64,000 nucleotides of DNA from Gymnorhina tibicen (GCA_013399875.1 VXAZ01007519.1:530537-594536); one strand, 5' to 3'; positions 24,981 through 37,555 are shown, counted from the stretch's first letter. The notes: generated by a model not told the origin, from the letters alone. Translations and numbers: made by a program.

Positions 24981-26460
24981 ACATCTGGTACTACCCTACT
25001 TTTTGAACATTTTGCTTTAAAATTAGAGGGGGGAAGAGCCAAATATTTTAGGACTTGCTAAATGGTTTTATCCAAGAAATGTGCATGCCCATGCATACCA
25101 TGTAATGCATGCAAGACATGTATCAAACATCACTGAAATATCACTGCACAACTTCAAACCTGACACATCTGTTCTGCCTGACAGAAAAGAACTACCAGTG
25201 AAATATTTTTAACTATTTCAGGTGATATTGAAATTTTTACCTGTAAGGTTTACAACAAATTCCACAGAAAAGAGAGGGGAACACTGCAAGCACACTTGCT
25301 TTGGGGATGATTGGGATGACGCTTCTGAAGAAAATTGCTTTTCACAACATTTCACTGTAAAAATAATATTCAGAAAGTTTTAACCAGTTGCAGCAGTTTA
25401 TTGCTCAAACAGCTATTTTGTCTTCTCCTAGAAAGGAGAGAAGAAACACTGATGGATTAGGCTATTGTTGATCCTCATAACAGTAGGGACATCCATCTAA
25501 TGGGCAGCAGGTCCCAAAATGCTGGGTTAATTCTCCTGGTAGCCAAGAGGAGAACTTGTGTAAAGAGTGCAGTGGGTATTCCTCAGCTTTTTCAATGCAT
25601 TAAGTGGGGACACTATGGAAGAGGATGCCTTACCTAGGGAGGCAAGCAGAGGCCAGGGAAAAACCACCTCATGTTGTGTCTGGATACTGACCTGCTGCAA
25701 AGCCGAGGCTCCCTGATCCCATTAAACTAAACTATAAGAAAAACAGGGATGTGACAAGAGGAATAAACACAGTAATTCAGTTCCTCATCCCACATCCCAC
25801 AGAATATAAATACTGTTGTGATGCTTGATGGAACAGCTTCACAGAGGAGCAGAAAGAAAACCATGCAGCCGAAGTACCGTTATTCCTCTCCTGCTGGCTC
25901 CATGCTCCCTCTTCACAGGGCTGGGCACAACCCAAGGAGACACGGCATGAACTGCTGAAGTTTGGGCTCCGTGATCTGCTATTAACAAAGAATAATTTCA
26001 GGACATTTATATTAGAGGAGTAGCATTACACCCTACTAATCTTAGTTACACCCCTGCCTTTCCAAGATAAAAAACCAAACCCAAACAAACTTAGCTTGGA
26101 TTCCCAGATGGGTCCAGGAGATCAGCATTTTGGCAGCAGTGGTGGGCCCCAGGCTGCACTGAGACATGGGTTAGCCAGTGCCCACACATCATCAGCAAGC
26201 CATCAGCTCTCGTGGCTGCAGCTGCATGAGCATCAAAGAAGTGGTGACATCTTGTGACCAGAATCCGTCTCTTTTGGTAGTTATTACCCAAAACAAAAAG
26301 TTGATCACTTGCATATTTGATGAGGCAAAACTCTTAAAATCTTTGATTTCTTTTTGATACTTCAGTCAAAAAGTTATATGGATTTTGTTACATTCAACAT
26401 TTGGTCCAACAATGTGCATTTCCATTAAGGAAAACACAAACCAGCAGGGGTAAGCCAAAA

Positions 26461-26486
26461 CACACACACACACACACACACACACA
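26461..26486. repeat. (CA)13 dinucleotide microsatellite
   Basis: Thirteen uninterrupted CA units, flanked by CCAAAA and ATGTAAC. Confidence 0.98.
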
Positions 26487-27813
26487 ATGTAACTATTGTT
26501 TTTACATACTTTATCCAAATAGGATTTTTACTATATACAGAAACTGTATATGATGTTATGCAGTTGGGTCTAGATATGGAACTTGAAAAAACTAATTTCT
26601 TTTCATGCATATCATTTTGTTTTATTTTGGTCTTCGCAAGTCTTTTTCTACTTAACTGGCGGCAGACAGCCCTCAAATTGCGTTTTAAATGTCTGATTTA
26701 TATAGGTATAAAAAGATGTGGGATTAAGAAAGCTTTAACGTTATATTTCACAATTCATTTAACAAAGCAGCAGTAGTTAGAAAATTTTACTTGGCAAGAT
26801 AATTCTGGGGTGGGAGTTGGCCTGTATGTGGAAAAGGGACCTGAGGAATGTTCCTATGATTAATCAGGGAAGCACAGCCCAACGATGGGAATTTACTCTG
26901 GGAGGTAGATCTTGCTATAAACCATTCAAGATTAGATACAAGGCACTGACATATGACAAATGAAACTGCGGAGAGAGTGGCTCATATGAGCTAATGACTT
27001 TCAATCTTTAATTAAGCACCTAGCTTGGCATAGTGTCTTAGATTTGAGTAAATAAGTACCTTTAAGGTTCAGGGTCAGAGCTCTGATGGGAATTTCACTG
27101 ACGAAAGCAGAGCTGGAGGGACATTTTTAGGAAGCAAATGTTAGTTGCTCTTCATTCAGAGCATTGAACAAACAAAGTCAGATCTGGCCACCTTTGCCAG
27201 GTCCCATGGCACCTCCCTGGCAAGTGGGAAGCTGCTCAAGATACCACGCAGAGAGACATTCCTCTGGGAGTGCCAGAGCATGCTGGCTTGTCAGCAAGGA
27301 GGGGCTCTCTGCAGCATCTGGGTGGAAAGAGGGGGAAAAAATGCTGCTTAGAATCTGCTTAGTTTGGGCCTTGTATTCCCTGACCTCCAAGGTTTTGGGC
27401 ACAATTTTGTACCCACAGCTGACTGTGGGCACACAAATTATAGCATTCAGGAATTTAACTACCTGATGATTGGGCCTCTGCTCAGTGTTGTAACCCCAAG
27501 CATTCCACATTCATGAGAGAAGCCTCCAAAAAAATTAAAAAAACCTGCAAGATTGGCTTCAGGAGCATGAATTAATACTTTTTGAAACTTCTGCTTTTTT
27601 GAGCCTGCATGGCTTGCATTTGAAAGTCCTCCCACCATCACAAACAGTGGGAACCTTTGAAAAAACACAGCAGTGAAATCAGGTTTCTGCTCACCAAAAT
27701 GAATCACAAAACTGGACTTTCAGAAACACAACAGCAAAAAAGAAAAAAATCAAGTCTTAGGATAAAGTTGCTGGAGATTGTACTATAGAGGCTGCCAAGC
27801 AGTGTCTATAAAT

Positions 27814-27833
27814 TATATATATATATATATATA
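27814..27833. repeat. (TA)n dinucleotide microsatellite
   Basis: Ten uninterrupted TA units, in WNT7B intron 3. Confidence 0.97.
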
Positions 27834-28899
27834 CAATGGATGTAATGATGTGTATAACCATCAGCATCACAACCAAATACACACAGGCAAACAATTATCA
27901 AATAGACAGACAGGCATCCATATATAAATATACATTGCCAAAGATGTCACCGAGGACACCAAAATGGGTGATGTCTGTCTTTCAGGAACAATGACACTTT
28001 CTAGTATATCAGGGAAGCACATCAGAGGCTCCGTGGGACAGTGCCCACAGTGTTGAGCCCACAGAAGAATAAGGAGCCTCATGAACTTTGCCTCCTCCCA
28101 CTCTCTTAGCAAGTTACTGACTTGGCCTTTTCAACCAAAATGCAGACACCAGAAACACGTAGAGCATGACAAAATATGTACACTTCACCAAGATTTACTG
28201 CTCAGGAAGGAGTATGACTCAGGGGTGACAGATCCCACTGGCAATACTTTCCTGGAAATCCTTAGATCTTAGTGCTCTTTGGTGGAGGCATAAAGGTTGC
28301 CTCCATCCACCTCTTGTGGATTTTGCTGCAGTTCTAATGGCTGCATCTGCATGTTGAGAAAGCTGTAGGAACAGGTTAGTTTCAACAAAACCAAGCATTT
28401 TTCAGCAATAGCAAGCACAGCTTCTAAGCATGTTTACACATATCTACAAACACATCTAAATACCAATAGAGTATTTGAACCCAGAGTTGTGGAACAGGAT
28501 TGAAATCTTATTTGGGGGTCTCTGGAGAAAGATCTTCTCCATAGGCCTGAAATGGATACAAAGGAGATCCTGGAGACCCCTAAAAGACCCCAGAGCACAT
28601 CACAGTGCATCCATCTCCTCACTGCCACTGAAATGCTGCTGCTGCAGCAGAAGGTGGCAAGTTTTCTCTTCTACCAGTATGGAAGACAGGAAGGTGATAC
28701 AGTGCATTCCAGTGTCCACAAAAAACCCAGCTCATCACAGCCTTGCTGATTTCCTTTTAAAGCAGTTGCAGCTATAGGAATTTCTTCCCCAACTCAGAAA
28801 ACCTTGCTGGAAAACACCTTTTCTGCCTCTGATAGGCTAACTTGACCTTGACCTGGGTAAAGCCTGTGGTTCCAGAAGGTCTAAGGTATCAGCAGACTG

Positions 28900-29227
28900 A
28901 GGTCAGACCTCAGCAGGGGCTGCAGCTCCTCCTGAGGGGCAGCGGAGGGGCAGCTCTGATCTCTGATCTCTGATCTCTGTGACCAGGGACAGGACCTGAG
29001 GGAACGGCTGGACCTGTGTCCGGGGAGGTTTAGATTGGGTACCTGGAAAAGATTCTTCCCCCAGAGGGTGGCGGGGCACTGACCAGGCTCCCCAGGGAAT
29101 GGTCACAGCCCCAAGGCTGCCAGAACTCCAGGAGTGTTTGGACAATGCTCTCATGCACAGGATGGGATTCTGGAGTTGTCCTGAGCTGGACTCGGGTCCC
29201 TTCCAACTCAGAATATTTTATGATTCT
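28900..29227 (+). mobile_element. CR1 LINE 3' end
   Basis: The copy shows the CR1 terminal order on the + strand: GGAGGTTTAGATTGGGTACC, TTCTTCCCCCAGAGGGTGGC, CACTGACCAGGCTCCCCAGG, GGGTCCCTTCCAACTCAGAA and a TATTTTATGATTCTT tail. It shares a distinctive wording with the copy at 37321, so both belong to one avian CR1 subfamily. A local tandem repeat, four tracts of TGATCTC-like units (about 28954-28980), sits inside it. Confidence 0.88.
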
Positions 29228-30232
29228 TGCATAGGTTGCTCAGCTATCTTATACTTGCTACCGTATGTTGGCAAGGGAGAATCAAATCCAAATATTCTCT
29301 TTAATATCGAAACCCCAGAAATTTGGGAAAAAACAAACCATACAATTTAAGTGAAACTCAAACAACTCAGGAGGGTGCCCTCTATTTGCAGGGATAACCA
29401 GATCTGTACAGCTTTTATTTTAAGGCCAGTTTCTGAAGCAGTAAGCATTTTTTACTCCCTCCTACTTCATTATGCCATTGTACTCAGATTTCGGCCCTTT
29501 TATCCTTTGCCCATTTCAGTCATGTTCTGGGATCTGCAGCGAAACCACTACAGGAGATGGTCTGCAGCATCAGTAATGCTTTCAGACAAGCTCGGTAGCT
29601 CGTATTTCTTTGTTAGCATCCCATTGCAAAGGGGAAAGATCAGTTTGCTTTGTTCTTAGGCCTTGATTTTCATAAGCTAATGATGCCTGTGGGTGTAATT
29701 ATGGTCAGGCTTAAGTGGTAGCGCAAGGGCAGAAAAACAGAGAGGCGCTTCCGTGGGGCTGGCTTCCCTCTGCTGCACACACGGAGCGGGAGGGCATTGC
29801 TTGCCTTCCCCCTGGGCACAACCTGGTCCAGGGAAGGAGGGATGTGCCAGTCACAGCATGGCTTGGCTGCAGCAGAAACGGTGGAATGACAGTGGGGCAT
29901 GAGCCTGAGCACCCACCAGTTTGTGTCCCTTCTGACTCTGAATTAAACCCCTCTGGCTGAACCTCCTCTACGAGAGCAATAAATTTCTCTTTGGCTCAGT
30001 GTTGAGCAGGACCCTTCAGTGGATTTTTTCCCTCTAATGTTGTGTTATCATTACCCTGGTGGAAAAAAATATATTTGTGGCTGATTATTCACCTAATAGT
30101 TGGACTAAATACTGCAATGACTGCTGCTTTTAAAGGGAATGGGACATTCTGTGAGTGGAATAGTCCATAAGTTTACCACTGGTTGTATAGGTATAGGTAT
30201 ACAGGCAAAATCTTTAATTATGCAGTGAATAT

Positions 30233-30305
30233 AGAATCATAAAATGGTTTGGGTTGGAAGTGACCTTAGAGATCATCTAGTTCCACCTCCCTGCATGTAG
30301 GCTTA
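30233..30305 (-). mobile_element. Short CR1 LINE 3'-end fragment
   Basis: AGAATCATAAAATGGTTTGG, GTTGGAAGTGACCTTAGAGA and TCATCTAGTTCCACCTCCCT form the complement of the CR1 3' terminus with few changes. It ends about 450 bases before WNT7B exon 4. Confidence 0.85.
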
Positions 30306-30756
30306 TTCAGTCACAGTATATACTGCTCTTTTTAAGCATTCTTTGATCATTACTTAAAGCAACTAAGTATTCTGAATCTTATGCCGCTTAAAAAACCCCC
30401 CAAACCCTTTTTTTTTTTTCTGTTTTCAAAATGATGATGATTTGAAAAATTTTAAGTCCCCTGTGGCTCTAAAGGAATGTCTTCTAAAATGTAAGTAAAT
30501 ATTCTCCAATATTTGGAAACAGAATGGAAATGTTTTCCCAAAAAAATGACAAAACACTGTCTTTCCAACCAGGTGCCACTTGAAACAAAATGTGTTATGA
30601 GCATTCTGCTGGGAGGTGAGAAGATTTATAAGCATGCATTCGAAAAATTTCAACCAGCAGTAATGGCTATTCATACGAACTAAACAGACCCAGGTTTAGG
30701 CAGGCTTGCAATACTGTTTTCCTGCAGTAACAATACGCAAATGTCTGTACACATAG

Positions 30757-31236
30757 GTTCTCGAAGAGAGAATGAAATTGGAGTGCAAGTGTCATGGAGT
30801 TTCAGGTTCCTGTACAACTAAGACCTGCTGGACCACGCTTCCTAAATTCAGAGAGATTGGATATATTCTGAAAGAGAAATACAACGCTGCAGTGCAAGTG
30901 GAGGTGGTACGAGCCAGTAGACTGAGACAGCCAACCTTCCTGAAGATCAAGCAGATTAAGAGCTACCAGAAACCCATGGAAACGGATTTAGTGTATATCG
31001 AAAAGTCACCCAACTACTGTGAGGAAGATGCTTCCACAGGGAGCGTCGGCACCCAGGGACGACTCTGCAACCGCACCTCTCCCAATGCGGATGGGTGTGA
31101 CATGATGTGTTGTGGAAGAGGGTACAACACACACCAGTACACCAAGGTGTGGCAATGCAATTGCAAATTCCACTGGTGCTGCTTTGTGAAGTGCAACACG
31201 TGTAGCGAGCGGACAGAGGTGTTCACCTGCAAATAA
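30757..31236 (+). CDS. WNT7B: WNT7B coding exon 4 (terminal coding exon with stop)
   Basis: This exon encodes the last 159 residues and the TAA stop of WNT7B. The acceptor is CACATAG at 30750-30756, and the reading frame joins exon 3 as [17 protein letters not shown]. The conserved [10 protein letters not shown] hairpin contains the serine (TCA codon at 30802-30804) that Porcupine palmitoleoylates in Wnts and that docks into the Frizzled lipid groove. It is followed by [20 protein letters not shown], then the linker around [20 protein letters not shown], the region known in WNT7 proteins for RECK recognition. The cysteine-rich C-terminal domain contains [30 protein letters not shown] and the end TEVFTCK. 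The stretch [20 protein letters not shown], the YTKVW and CFVKC variants and the VFTCK end match WNT7B rather than WNT7A (which has AVHVEPVRASRNKRP, YARVW and MYTCK). No frameshift or missing cysteine is seen. An ATG at 30772 lies inside the exon and is not a start. Confidence 0.97.
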   Translation, partial: VLEERMKLECKCHGVSGSCTTKTCWTTLPKFREIGYILKEKYNAAVQVEVVRASRLRQPTFLKIKQIKSYQKPMETDLVYIEKSPNYCEEDASTGSVGTQGRLCNRTSPNADGCDMMCCGRGYNTHQYTKVWQCNCKFHWCCFVKCNTCSERTEVFTCK

Positions 31237-32394
31237 CGGCATCGTGTGAGAACAAACAGAACAAACCACCACGAGCGAGGAAAGTGGAGTACAGCAAACG
31301 ACAGCATCATTTTGCACATCTAATCCTCTTGGGGAAAAGAACCCCAGCCAACACCACAACAACCACTCCCTCCCCACTACTACTTATACTTCTAAGGATG
31401 GTGCATTTTGGCTGGCTGGCTGGCTGTTGTAACTGCTTTGGAAACAAGGGCAACAGGATTAAGGTGATGTTGACAACCACATGAAACTTTCTCTCTGTCT
31501 CTCTCTCTATTTTTTTTAACTACAATCTGGGTGTTGTAGAGTTCTCTTAGTGTTTTAAATTATACATATCAGAGAAGCTGATTGCATTGCAGCTCCCATG
31601 ACATTTAAAAGAAAAAGAGACTTTCTCCTATTTTACAGCAACAAAACTGTCTAGCTCCGTGCAAACAAAGACTTTTTTTAAGGAAATGAAATCTTCACTG
31701 ACTAGAACACAGCATTCTCACTGCAGAAACCAAAATTTCTAAGAAAGCAGGTAGAGAGAAAACAACTGGTAGGGAGCAAAATCTATGGCAGAAATACTCC
31801 ACTATCAGTTTGGAAAAAAACCCCAAGAGACATTTACAAAATTACAACAGCTGCCAGTGACACTGGAACTCTTTGAATGAACATTAAAAATAATTATTTA
31901 TGTTTTTAATAGTATCAAAAAATTCTAAGCACTAACGGGTAGCTATGTCTTAATTCTGTACTAAATGTAAACTTATTGGAACTCTGACTTTATGACTTTT
32001 GTATTTGGTTCTCCCTAAGTTCTTCAATGCTACTGATCTCTTGTCACTCCACTATTAGAGAGTTCAATTACTGTAGGCCTTAAGCAATTGCCAGAGCTGA
32101 GCGAAAACATCATATGAAACTTTGGTTACCAATGTTTGATACTGACTTTTCCTGCTTGCCTCCTGAATAAGAATGACTTTTTTAGACTCAGGCCTGAGGT
32201 GTGGAGCACCTGCTCACAGCTCCTCATAAGGAGTTTTAGGATACAAAAACATGCTTCAACAAATATCAAAGGTTTTGCTTTGCCATTGAATGCACTGGCA
32301 GGATCTTCCAGGCATTGTGTTTTCCCTCTAATGGTTGAAAGTTAGTATTTCCAAGAATTTTAAATAACTTACGCTCAGTATGCACTCAGAAGTC

Positions 32395-32400
32395 AATAAA
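32395..32400 (+). promoter_or_regulatory. WNT7B: Candidate proximal poly(A) signal, AATAAA
   Basis: This canonical AATAAA hexamer lies about 1.16 kb after the WNT7B stop. A moderately GT-containing stretch follows at about 32475-32495. It could define a shorter 3' UTR, but its use is unproven. Confidence 0.35.
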
Positions 32401-33313
32401 CATCTGGCAGCTGAGCTCTAGGTTGCTGCAACCTCTGAGCTGTCATGGCTTCATGAGCATAAGAAAGCTAAAATTTGGGTTAGTCTGTGTCATCATTATT
32501 TTAAGGTTGGCAATAACATACCCCCTGGTAAGCACATGAATGTTAAAAGAAAGAAGCTCACTTCTTAATAGCACTCAATCCTAATTCCCACACCTTTTCC
32601 CTGGGAGAGATTTTTAAAACAGCCTCAGTTATTTTACTGCTGTAAAATCTAGTGTTTTAACCCCAAGACCCCAGATATGCCCACTTATAACACAGCCCAT
32701 TTAACCATGTAATTGTTTGCTTGTCCCAAGGGTCCCTGCCTGATTTTCGGAAAACTTGGATTAAAAATGTCCTTACATCTGCATACCTGCATTTTTAGCT
32801 TTTGTTTCATTTCATTACTTATACTGAGGGGCTGCAGAGCCATGAGCCCTCCCCACCTGACACAGAAGCACTTGTCCATCCACATGGTGCTCTTGGGGCA
32901 AGGGGCAGGTGGACATACAGCTCCACCAGCTCCTGTGCTGGATATGTGAATGAGCCAGAATTACCTCTGTAATTTGTGGACCCATATTATCAAAGGTAAC
33001 TAATGATTCAGGGATCTTCATTTGAACACTTGTGAGGACCTGCCTTTCTGACCCCAAGCACTTACCCTCTGAAAATCAGACCCTTTTGACAACTCCCCGA
33101 CAGAGCAATGCAAAATTGCTTATTTTTTTCTACATTGCTGTTGATTTTTAAATACCAGCCTTGGCATGAATGAGTGCAACTTCACAGAAGTCAACAGGGG
33201 CCCCCAAAATACTAGATTCACTCCATGTAATTTAAAGTCCCTTGGATTCATGGGTATTGTTGTTGAATAATAGTGATAATACTGTACTTTCACTACATTC
33301 TTGACAGGAAGCA

Positions 33314-33319
33314 AATAAA
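33314..33319 (+). promoter_or_regulatory. WNT7B: Candidate distal poly(A) signal, AATAAA
   Basis: This canonical AATAAA lies about 2.1 kb after the stop, in GCAAATAAAGC context. The UTR-like AT-rich block with the Pumilio-type element continues about 150 bases beyond it. Either this is a proximal signal or the true end uses a variant hexamer further on. Confidence 0.4.
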
Positions 33320-33361
33320 GCTCCCAAACACAGTAATGCACAGTCTTACGGTACTAGATAC

Positions 33362-33369
33362 TGTAAATA
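33362..33369 (+). promoter_or_regulatory. WNT7B: Pumilio-type element in presumed 3' UTR
   Basis: TGTAAATA matches the PUF-family consensus UGUANAUA in the + strand. It lies in the AT-rich block downstream of the distal AATAAA. It matters only if the transcript extends this far. Confidence 0.3.
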
Positions 33370-35321
33370 TATTAGAATAGTATTTTTTAAGTACAACTGA
33401 GGAATCCAATTAAGTTATATTATTGTATATCGTTTAAATGTCTATAGAGTATTTTAAATTATTGTGAACTACACTGCGTTAAAAAAAAGAAAAAAAGGAA
33501 AAAAGTTATATATTATAACACCAACCACTCTGAAAAGTGGACCAAAGTGGCACTTTCTCTCTTCCACACCCCTGTTTGAAATAGCTCTGCCTGCTATTGT
33601 AAGACCACTGTAACAGTCCCATGACTGGGTTAGCAGTCTAGAATGTAATGTTTCAAAGCATCCTACAAAAGCTTTGCTCGTGTAGAGGTGCAGCATTCAA
33701 AAAGGTGCTGTATGGCACAAAGCAGGGGCTGGCAGTGGGAATGCTTGGACTTTGAAATATGTCCCAAGGAAAAGTAGTTTTGGTCAGAAAACACCATTAC
33801 CACTAATATACCAAAACACCCTCCAAAATGGTGAATTTTAACAAAGGTGTCTGTGAATAGAAGTGGGTTACACATATCTTTTATTTTTAAAAATGTGGTT
33901 TGATGTCAAAGACCTGTGACAATAGAGGTTGGAACATGACCAGCAACGTGTGGTTTAACCATACTTTAGCCGTGACAAAACTCAAAATAATTTATGTTAT
34001 TAAAGAACTTAAGAGCAAAGATCAATTTGTTTACTATGTTAATGTTTTATGGCAAGCAGAAAACAAAAGACGAAATGTGTTTCCATTAAAACTTAATTTT
34101 TTCTCCTTCTAGTTCCTTTTCCTTTTATTTGTTCTTTGTTCAGGAAAAAAAAAGGCAACAAGGTCTTATGGAAAGGCCATTTGTGTACAGGCTTCTCCAC
34201 GAGAAATGATAGGCAAATTCAAAGTCCTAAGCAGTTTTTGTGTTTTGGGAAAAGTAGTAATGAACTTGACTGTGTGTGGTATCAGTCTCGAGCCATCTAC
34301 CTACACCAGTACTACAGAGAAACCAGCACCAACAATGCTACTACCAGAGGCTTTAGCTGGCTACAATGAAAAGATAAACTTTTTGGTGGAAGAAAATAAT
34401 TTTTTTGTGATAGAAATTTGGTATCCAACTAAAAAATGGTGCTTGGCCATGAACCTCGCATAACAGATTAGCAAACAGAGAGGAATAAGAGCCATAGAGG
34501 AGAGGGTTGAAGGTCCTGACTTAGGCACTTGTACATGCTCCAGCTTATTCAAGCCAGCTATGGACACATCTGAAAACCCTACCTGAATCTGAACCTGAAG
34601 GATTTTACAGCATTTACCTTGGTTAGAATAGTTACAACCTCTTTGATACTGAGAATAGTGCCTTCCTATACAAAATCTAAAGAAAATGTGTAACTTTTGC
34701 TGTATTTACCCTCAGGGAAGATATCCAGATATAGATAGAGCTATAGTGAAATTCTACATGAACTGAGTCCAAAATAACTTCATTAAAATGAACTAAGTTG
34801 GCCTGGATTTACAGCAGCGTAAGTATGCACAGCATTTTACCCACAGATGCCAAAGAAAACACTGCACCTTCTTTCTAATTACATCATGGGAAACTTGTTA
34901 ATAGAGCTGCAGGAAGTTTTTATAGCACGTGGTAATGTTACATTTGTTTCTACAGTGACATCTGGAAACTAGATGAAACTCAACAAAGACTTTGCAAATC
35001 TTTTAACAAATCTAAAGCATGTTGTAAGCAGGTCACCTAAAGTTTTAAACATATTTCCATAGGTTTCTTTCTTAGTTGAAGGTTAAAGCCTCAAAGTGAT
35101 ATTGAAGGTAACAAGCTGAGACCTTCTCCTATAGCAGCTTTCCCATGCAAATAACTTGGTGTGGCTTTCACTATTGAAGGCACAAATGGCATTCAGCAGA
35201 AAATGCTTTCTATAAAGCTAATTTGCATTCATATCAATTTTCATAACTGGACAGAATGACTGCACATTTCCTTTCCAGCCCTTCAGAGCTTTTGTTGCAA
35301 TGACAGTTCCCACAGTGAAGG

Positions 35322-35345
35322 CGATACAGTAAACGATACAGTAAA
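35322..35345. repeat. 12-bp perfect tandem duplication
   Basis: CGATACAGTAAA occurs twice head to tail. The next bases (GAC) break the pattern. Confidence 0.9.
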
Positions 35346-37320
35346 GACACAACATTCTTCTCTCTGAGTGATGGCCACAAGAAGATGTGGGATATACACA
35401 AAACCCCCTATGCCTAAGGAAAAAAAACATCAAAGTTGGAAAGGCAGAGGAAGTTGTAAGCAATTTCAGTTTGTGTTACTGATATTGTAAGAAACCTCCT
35501 GGGTGCTAAACAAACCGCATTGTAGGCTGAACTTCACCCACAAACTCATTTCCCCTCAAATCCAAAGTCCCTGTCTGCATCTCTGCACATTCAGACTTGA
35601 ACAAACCTACCTAAAGATTGGCAAGTATTTTCTTTTTCATGTTTTATTTGCTATTAGGGAATGGCAGGGGATAATTTTCTGTCAGGGAACATATATTTGC
35701 AAATTTAAAATTTGCACCTAATTTTTTAAATGAAGATTTAGGGCATTTCCCACCTGCACATTCCTGCAGTACAGATATGTTTGCTTTAAGATTTGTTCAG
35801 TGAAGAATGGCAGTTCACATAATACATAGTAATTGTTTGCAATCTGTTCCATAGAGCACGAAGACAGAGGGTATAGTACTGCTATAAACTCAAAATCTTT
35901 AGTTGTGCTCTTTTTATTAAAAGCAATATGCTAATTATTAGCTGTTTGGAGACCCCAGTGCGAGTCTTTTTTGCTCATCCTTTTCAGAAGTTAGTGCTAC
36001 GAAAGACCTAAAAATTGAAATATCAAAGTTTGCTGTGTTTCCAGGTCCTTAGTCTTGATGCAAACAGACCCTCAGATCAATAAAAAACCAGCTTAATGCG
36101 ACTTAAAACTTGCATAGGTAATAAAAATGATTAAGATTTTTGTTTCATAGGCAATCCCAAACAACTGGCAACCACAACAGAGACTGGAAATGTTTGCATC
36201 GAAAGCCAGCTGTATGATTAGCCTCTGCCTTCATTTGCCCAGCAATTTAGGGAGAACCCTGCATTTTAGATCCCATACAACTAAAAGGAATTCCCAAGGA
36301 GATTACAAGATTTTGATCTTATTGTTTAATTCCTGTGGCTAAGAGTGAAAAGGAACATTCCCTCAATCTTTGGGTAAAGGGAAACCCAAAGGCATTTTGA
36401 AGGCTATTCACACCACTCAACTTAAAAGACTGAAAGACGTTAAGGGAAGTGACAGCCTCTCTGGAGCCCCTCTACAATAGGGAGAGCAATCTTGCTCCGG
36501 GGCGGGGGGGCCTTAGTTCAGCTCTGACAGACTTCTCCCTCTCATCTGGAGAAAAACTCTAGGAAGACAACGCTGGATAATTTACCTGCTGAAATTAAGC
36601 ACCAAAATTTGTATCATGTGAATGAACTTCCATTTCCCCTCTACCATTTGCCTCAGTTGCTCTTGGGCACCAATTCTATTTTCCTTAGGTTTTTTAAAGT
36701 GTAATCTTTATTATTTTATATGTTGTGGAATAGATACTCCACTTCATCAGTGAAATTTGCTTTTCTTTTTCTTTTTACTGCCACCTGCTCCTCTCTTCCA
36801 ACCAATCTCCAACTCCTGATTTAATGCATGGACTATCTCCCCACAGAAATTATTTCAAAGAGAATTGTTAAAGCCAGACTATTATTCAGTGATTTGATTG
36901 AAGTAGTTTCCTACAAAGCATCTTATTTATGATTTTGAATTCCTCTAAACATATAAGCTGTGCAGAGAAGTCTTATTCAAGGGGTGAACATTTGATAGTG
37001 TTATGATACTGGTTGTGGACAATCCTAATGGATGTCCATTGCAATCCTCGCCTGGTTCTTTCACCAGAGTGGATCCAGGCTGCACTGAAAGGCTCCCACA
37101 GCAACTGCATCCCAATTACCTGCAAGGATTGCACCCTGCCATTGCACCCAGCTGAGTTCTGCTTCCAGGTTAAGCTTGTTCAAAAGGCAGTGAAATTTAA
37201 CAATCATGTATTTTCAGTAGTGCTAGACACAACACAGAATTTTCCATAGTGCTAAGTATCACCTCAGCACTTTGCTGAGGTAAGTATTGCATTCTTTTAA
37301 GACATAGAAATATACACCTA

Positions 37321-37555
37321 ACAGGAGGTTTAGGCTGGATATCAGGAAAAGGTTCTTCCCCCAGAGGGTGGTGGGGCACTGACCAGGCTCCCCAGGGAAT
37401 GGTCATGGCCCCAAGGCTGCCAGAGCTCCAGGTGCATTCGGACAATGTTCTGAGGCACAGGGTGGGATTGCTGGGGTGTCTGTGCAGGGCCATACTCAAT
37501 GGACTCGATGATCCTGGTGGGCTCCCTCTAGCTCAGGATATTCTATGATTCTATG
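37321..37555 (+). mobile_element. CR1 LINE 3' end
   Basis: AGGAGGTTTAGGCTGGATAT, TTCTTCCCCCAGAGGGTGGT, CAGGCTCCCCAGGGAATGGT and the terminal ATATTCTATGATTCTATGG identify a CR1 3' end on the + strand. It is well preserved and of the same subfamily as the copy at 28900. The copy is 5'-truncated, as is usual for CR1. Confidence 0.92.

Larger units (their letters stand above)
18772..30756 (+). other. WNT7B: WNT7B intron 3 (noncoding)
   Basis: This 11,985-base intron is bounded by GT at 18772-18773 and AG at 30755-30756. It holds an internally deleted CR1 on the - strand (21.28-21.9 kb), a + strand CR1 3' end (28.9-29.2 kb), a - strand CR1 tail (30.23-30.3 kb), a pentanucleotide array (24151), a CA repeat (26461) and a TA repeat (27814). 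A diverged duplicated segment occurs at 23776 and 24942. I see nothing nameable in 18.8-21.2 kb, 21.95-23.7 kb or 25.0-26.4 kb, and no alternative coding exon. Confidence 0.85.
31237..33480 (+). other. WNT7B: WNT7B 3' untranslated region (extent uncertain)
   Basis: The sequence after the TAA at 31234-31236 is AT-rich and has no conserved reading frame. It includes a CT-rich run at about 31491-31511 and candidate poly(A) signals at 32395 and 33314. The block 33350-33480 is very AT-rich and contains a Pumilio-type element, TGTAAATA, at 33362-33369. This suggests that the transcript might run close to the genomic A-rich tract at 33480. No recognisable interspersed repeat falls in this span, unlike the flanks. 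The 3' end cannot be fixed without transcript data. Confidence 0.5.

Noticed and set aside
28500..28590. Inverted phrases GGGGGTCTCTGGAG and CTGGAGACCCC as a miRNA-like hairpin
   Set aside because: The arms pair for only about 9 bases with a large loop, unlike a pre-miRNA.
30772..30774. ATG as a separate start for a 154-residue protein
   Set aside because: It is an internal Met of WNT7B. The spliced frame runs through it from exon 3.
31006..31377. 123-codon and 101-codon frames on the - strand over WNT7B exon 4
   Set aside because: These are antisense shadows of the coding exon and its UTR.
36495..36511. G-rich run CCGGGGCGGGGGGGCC as a CpG-island or G-quadruplex promoter
   Set aside because: It is only about 17 bases in AT-rich surroundings with no CpG island and no adjacent exon.
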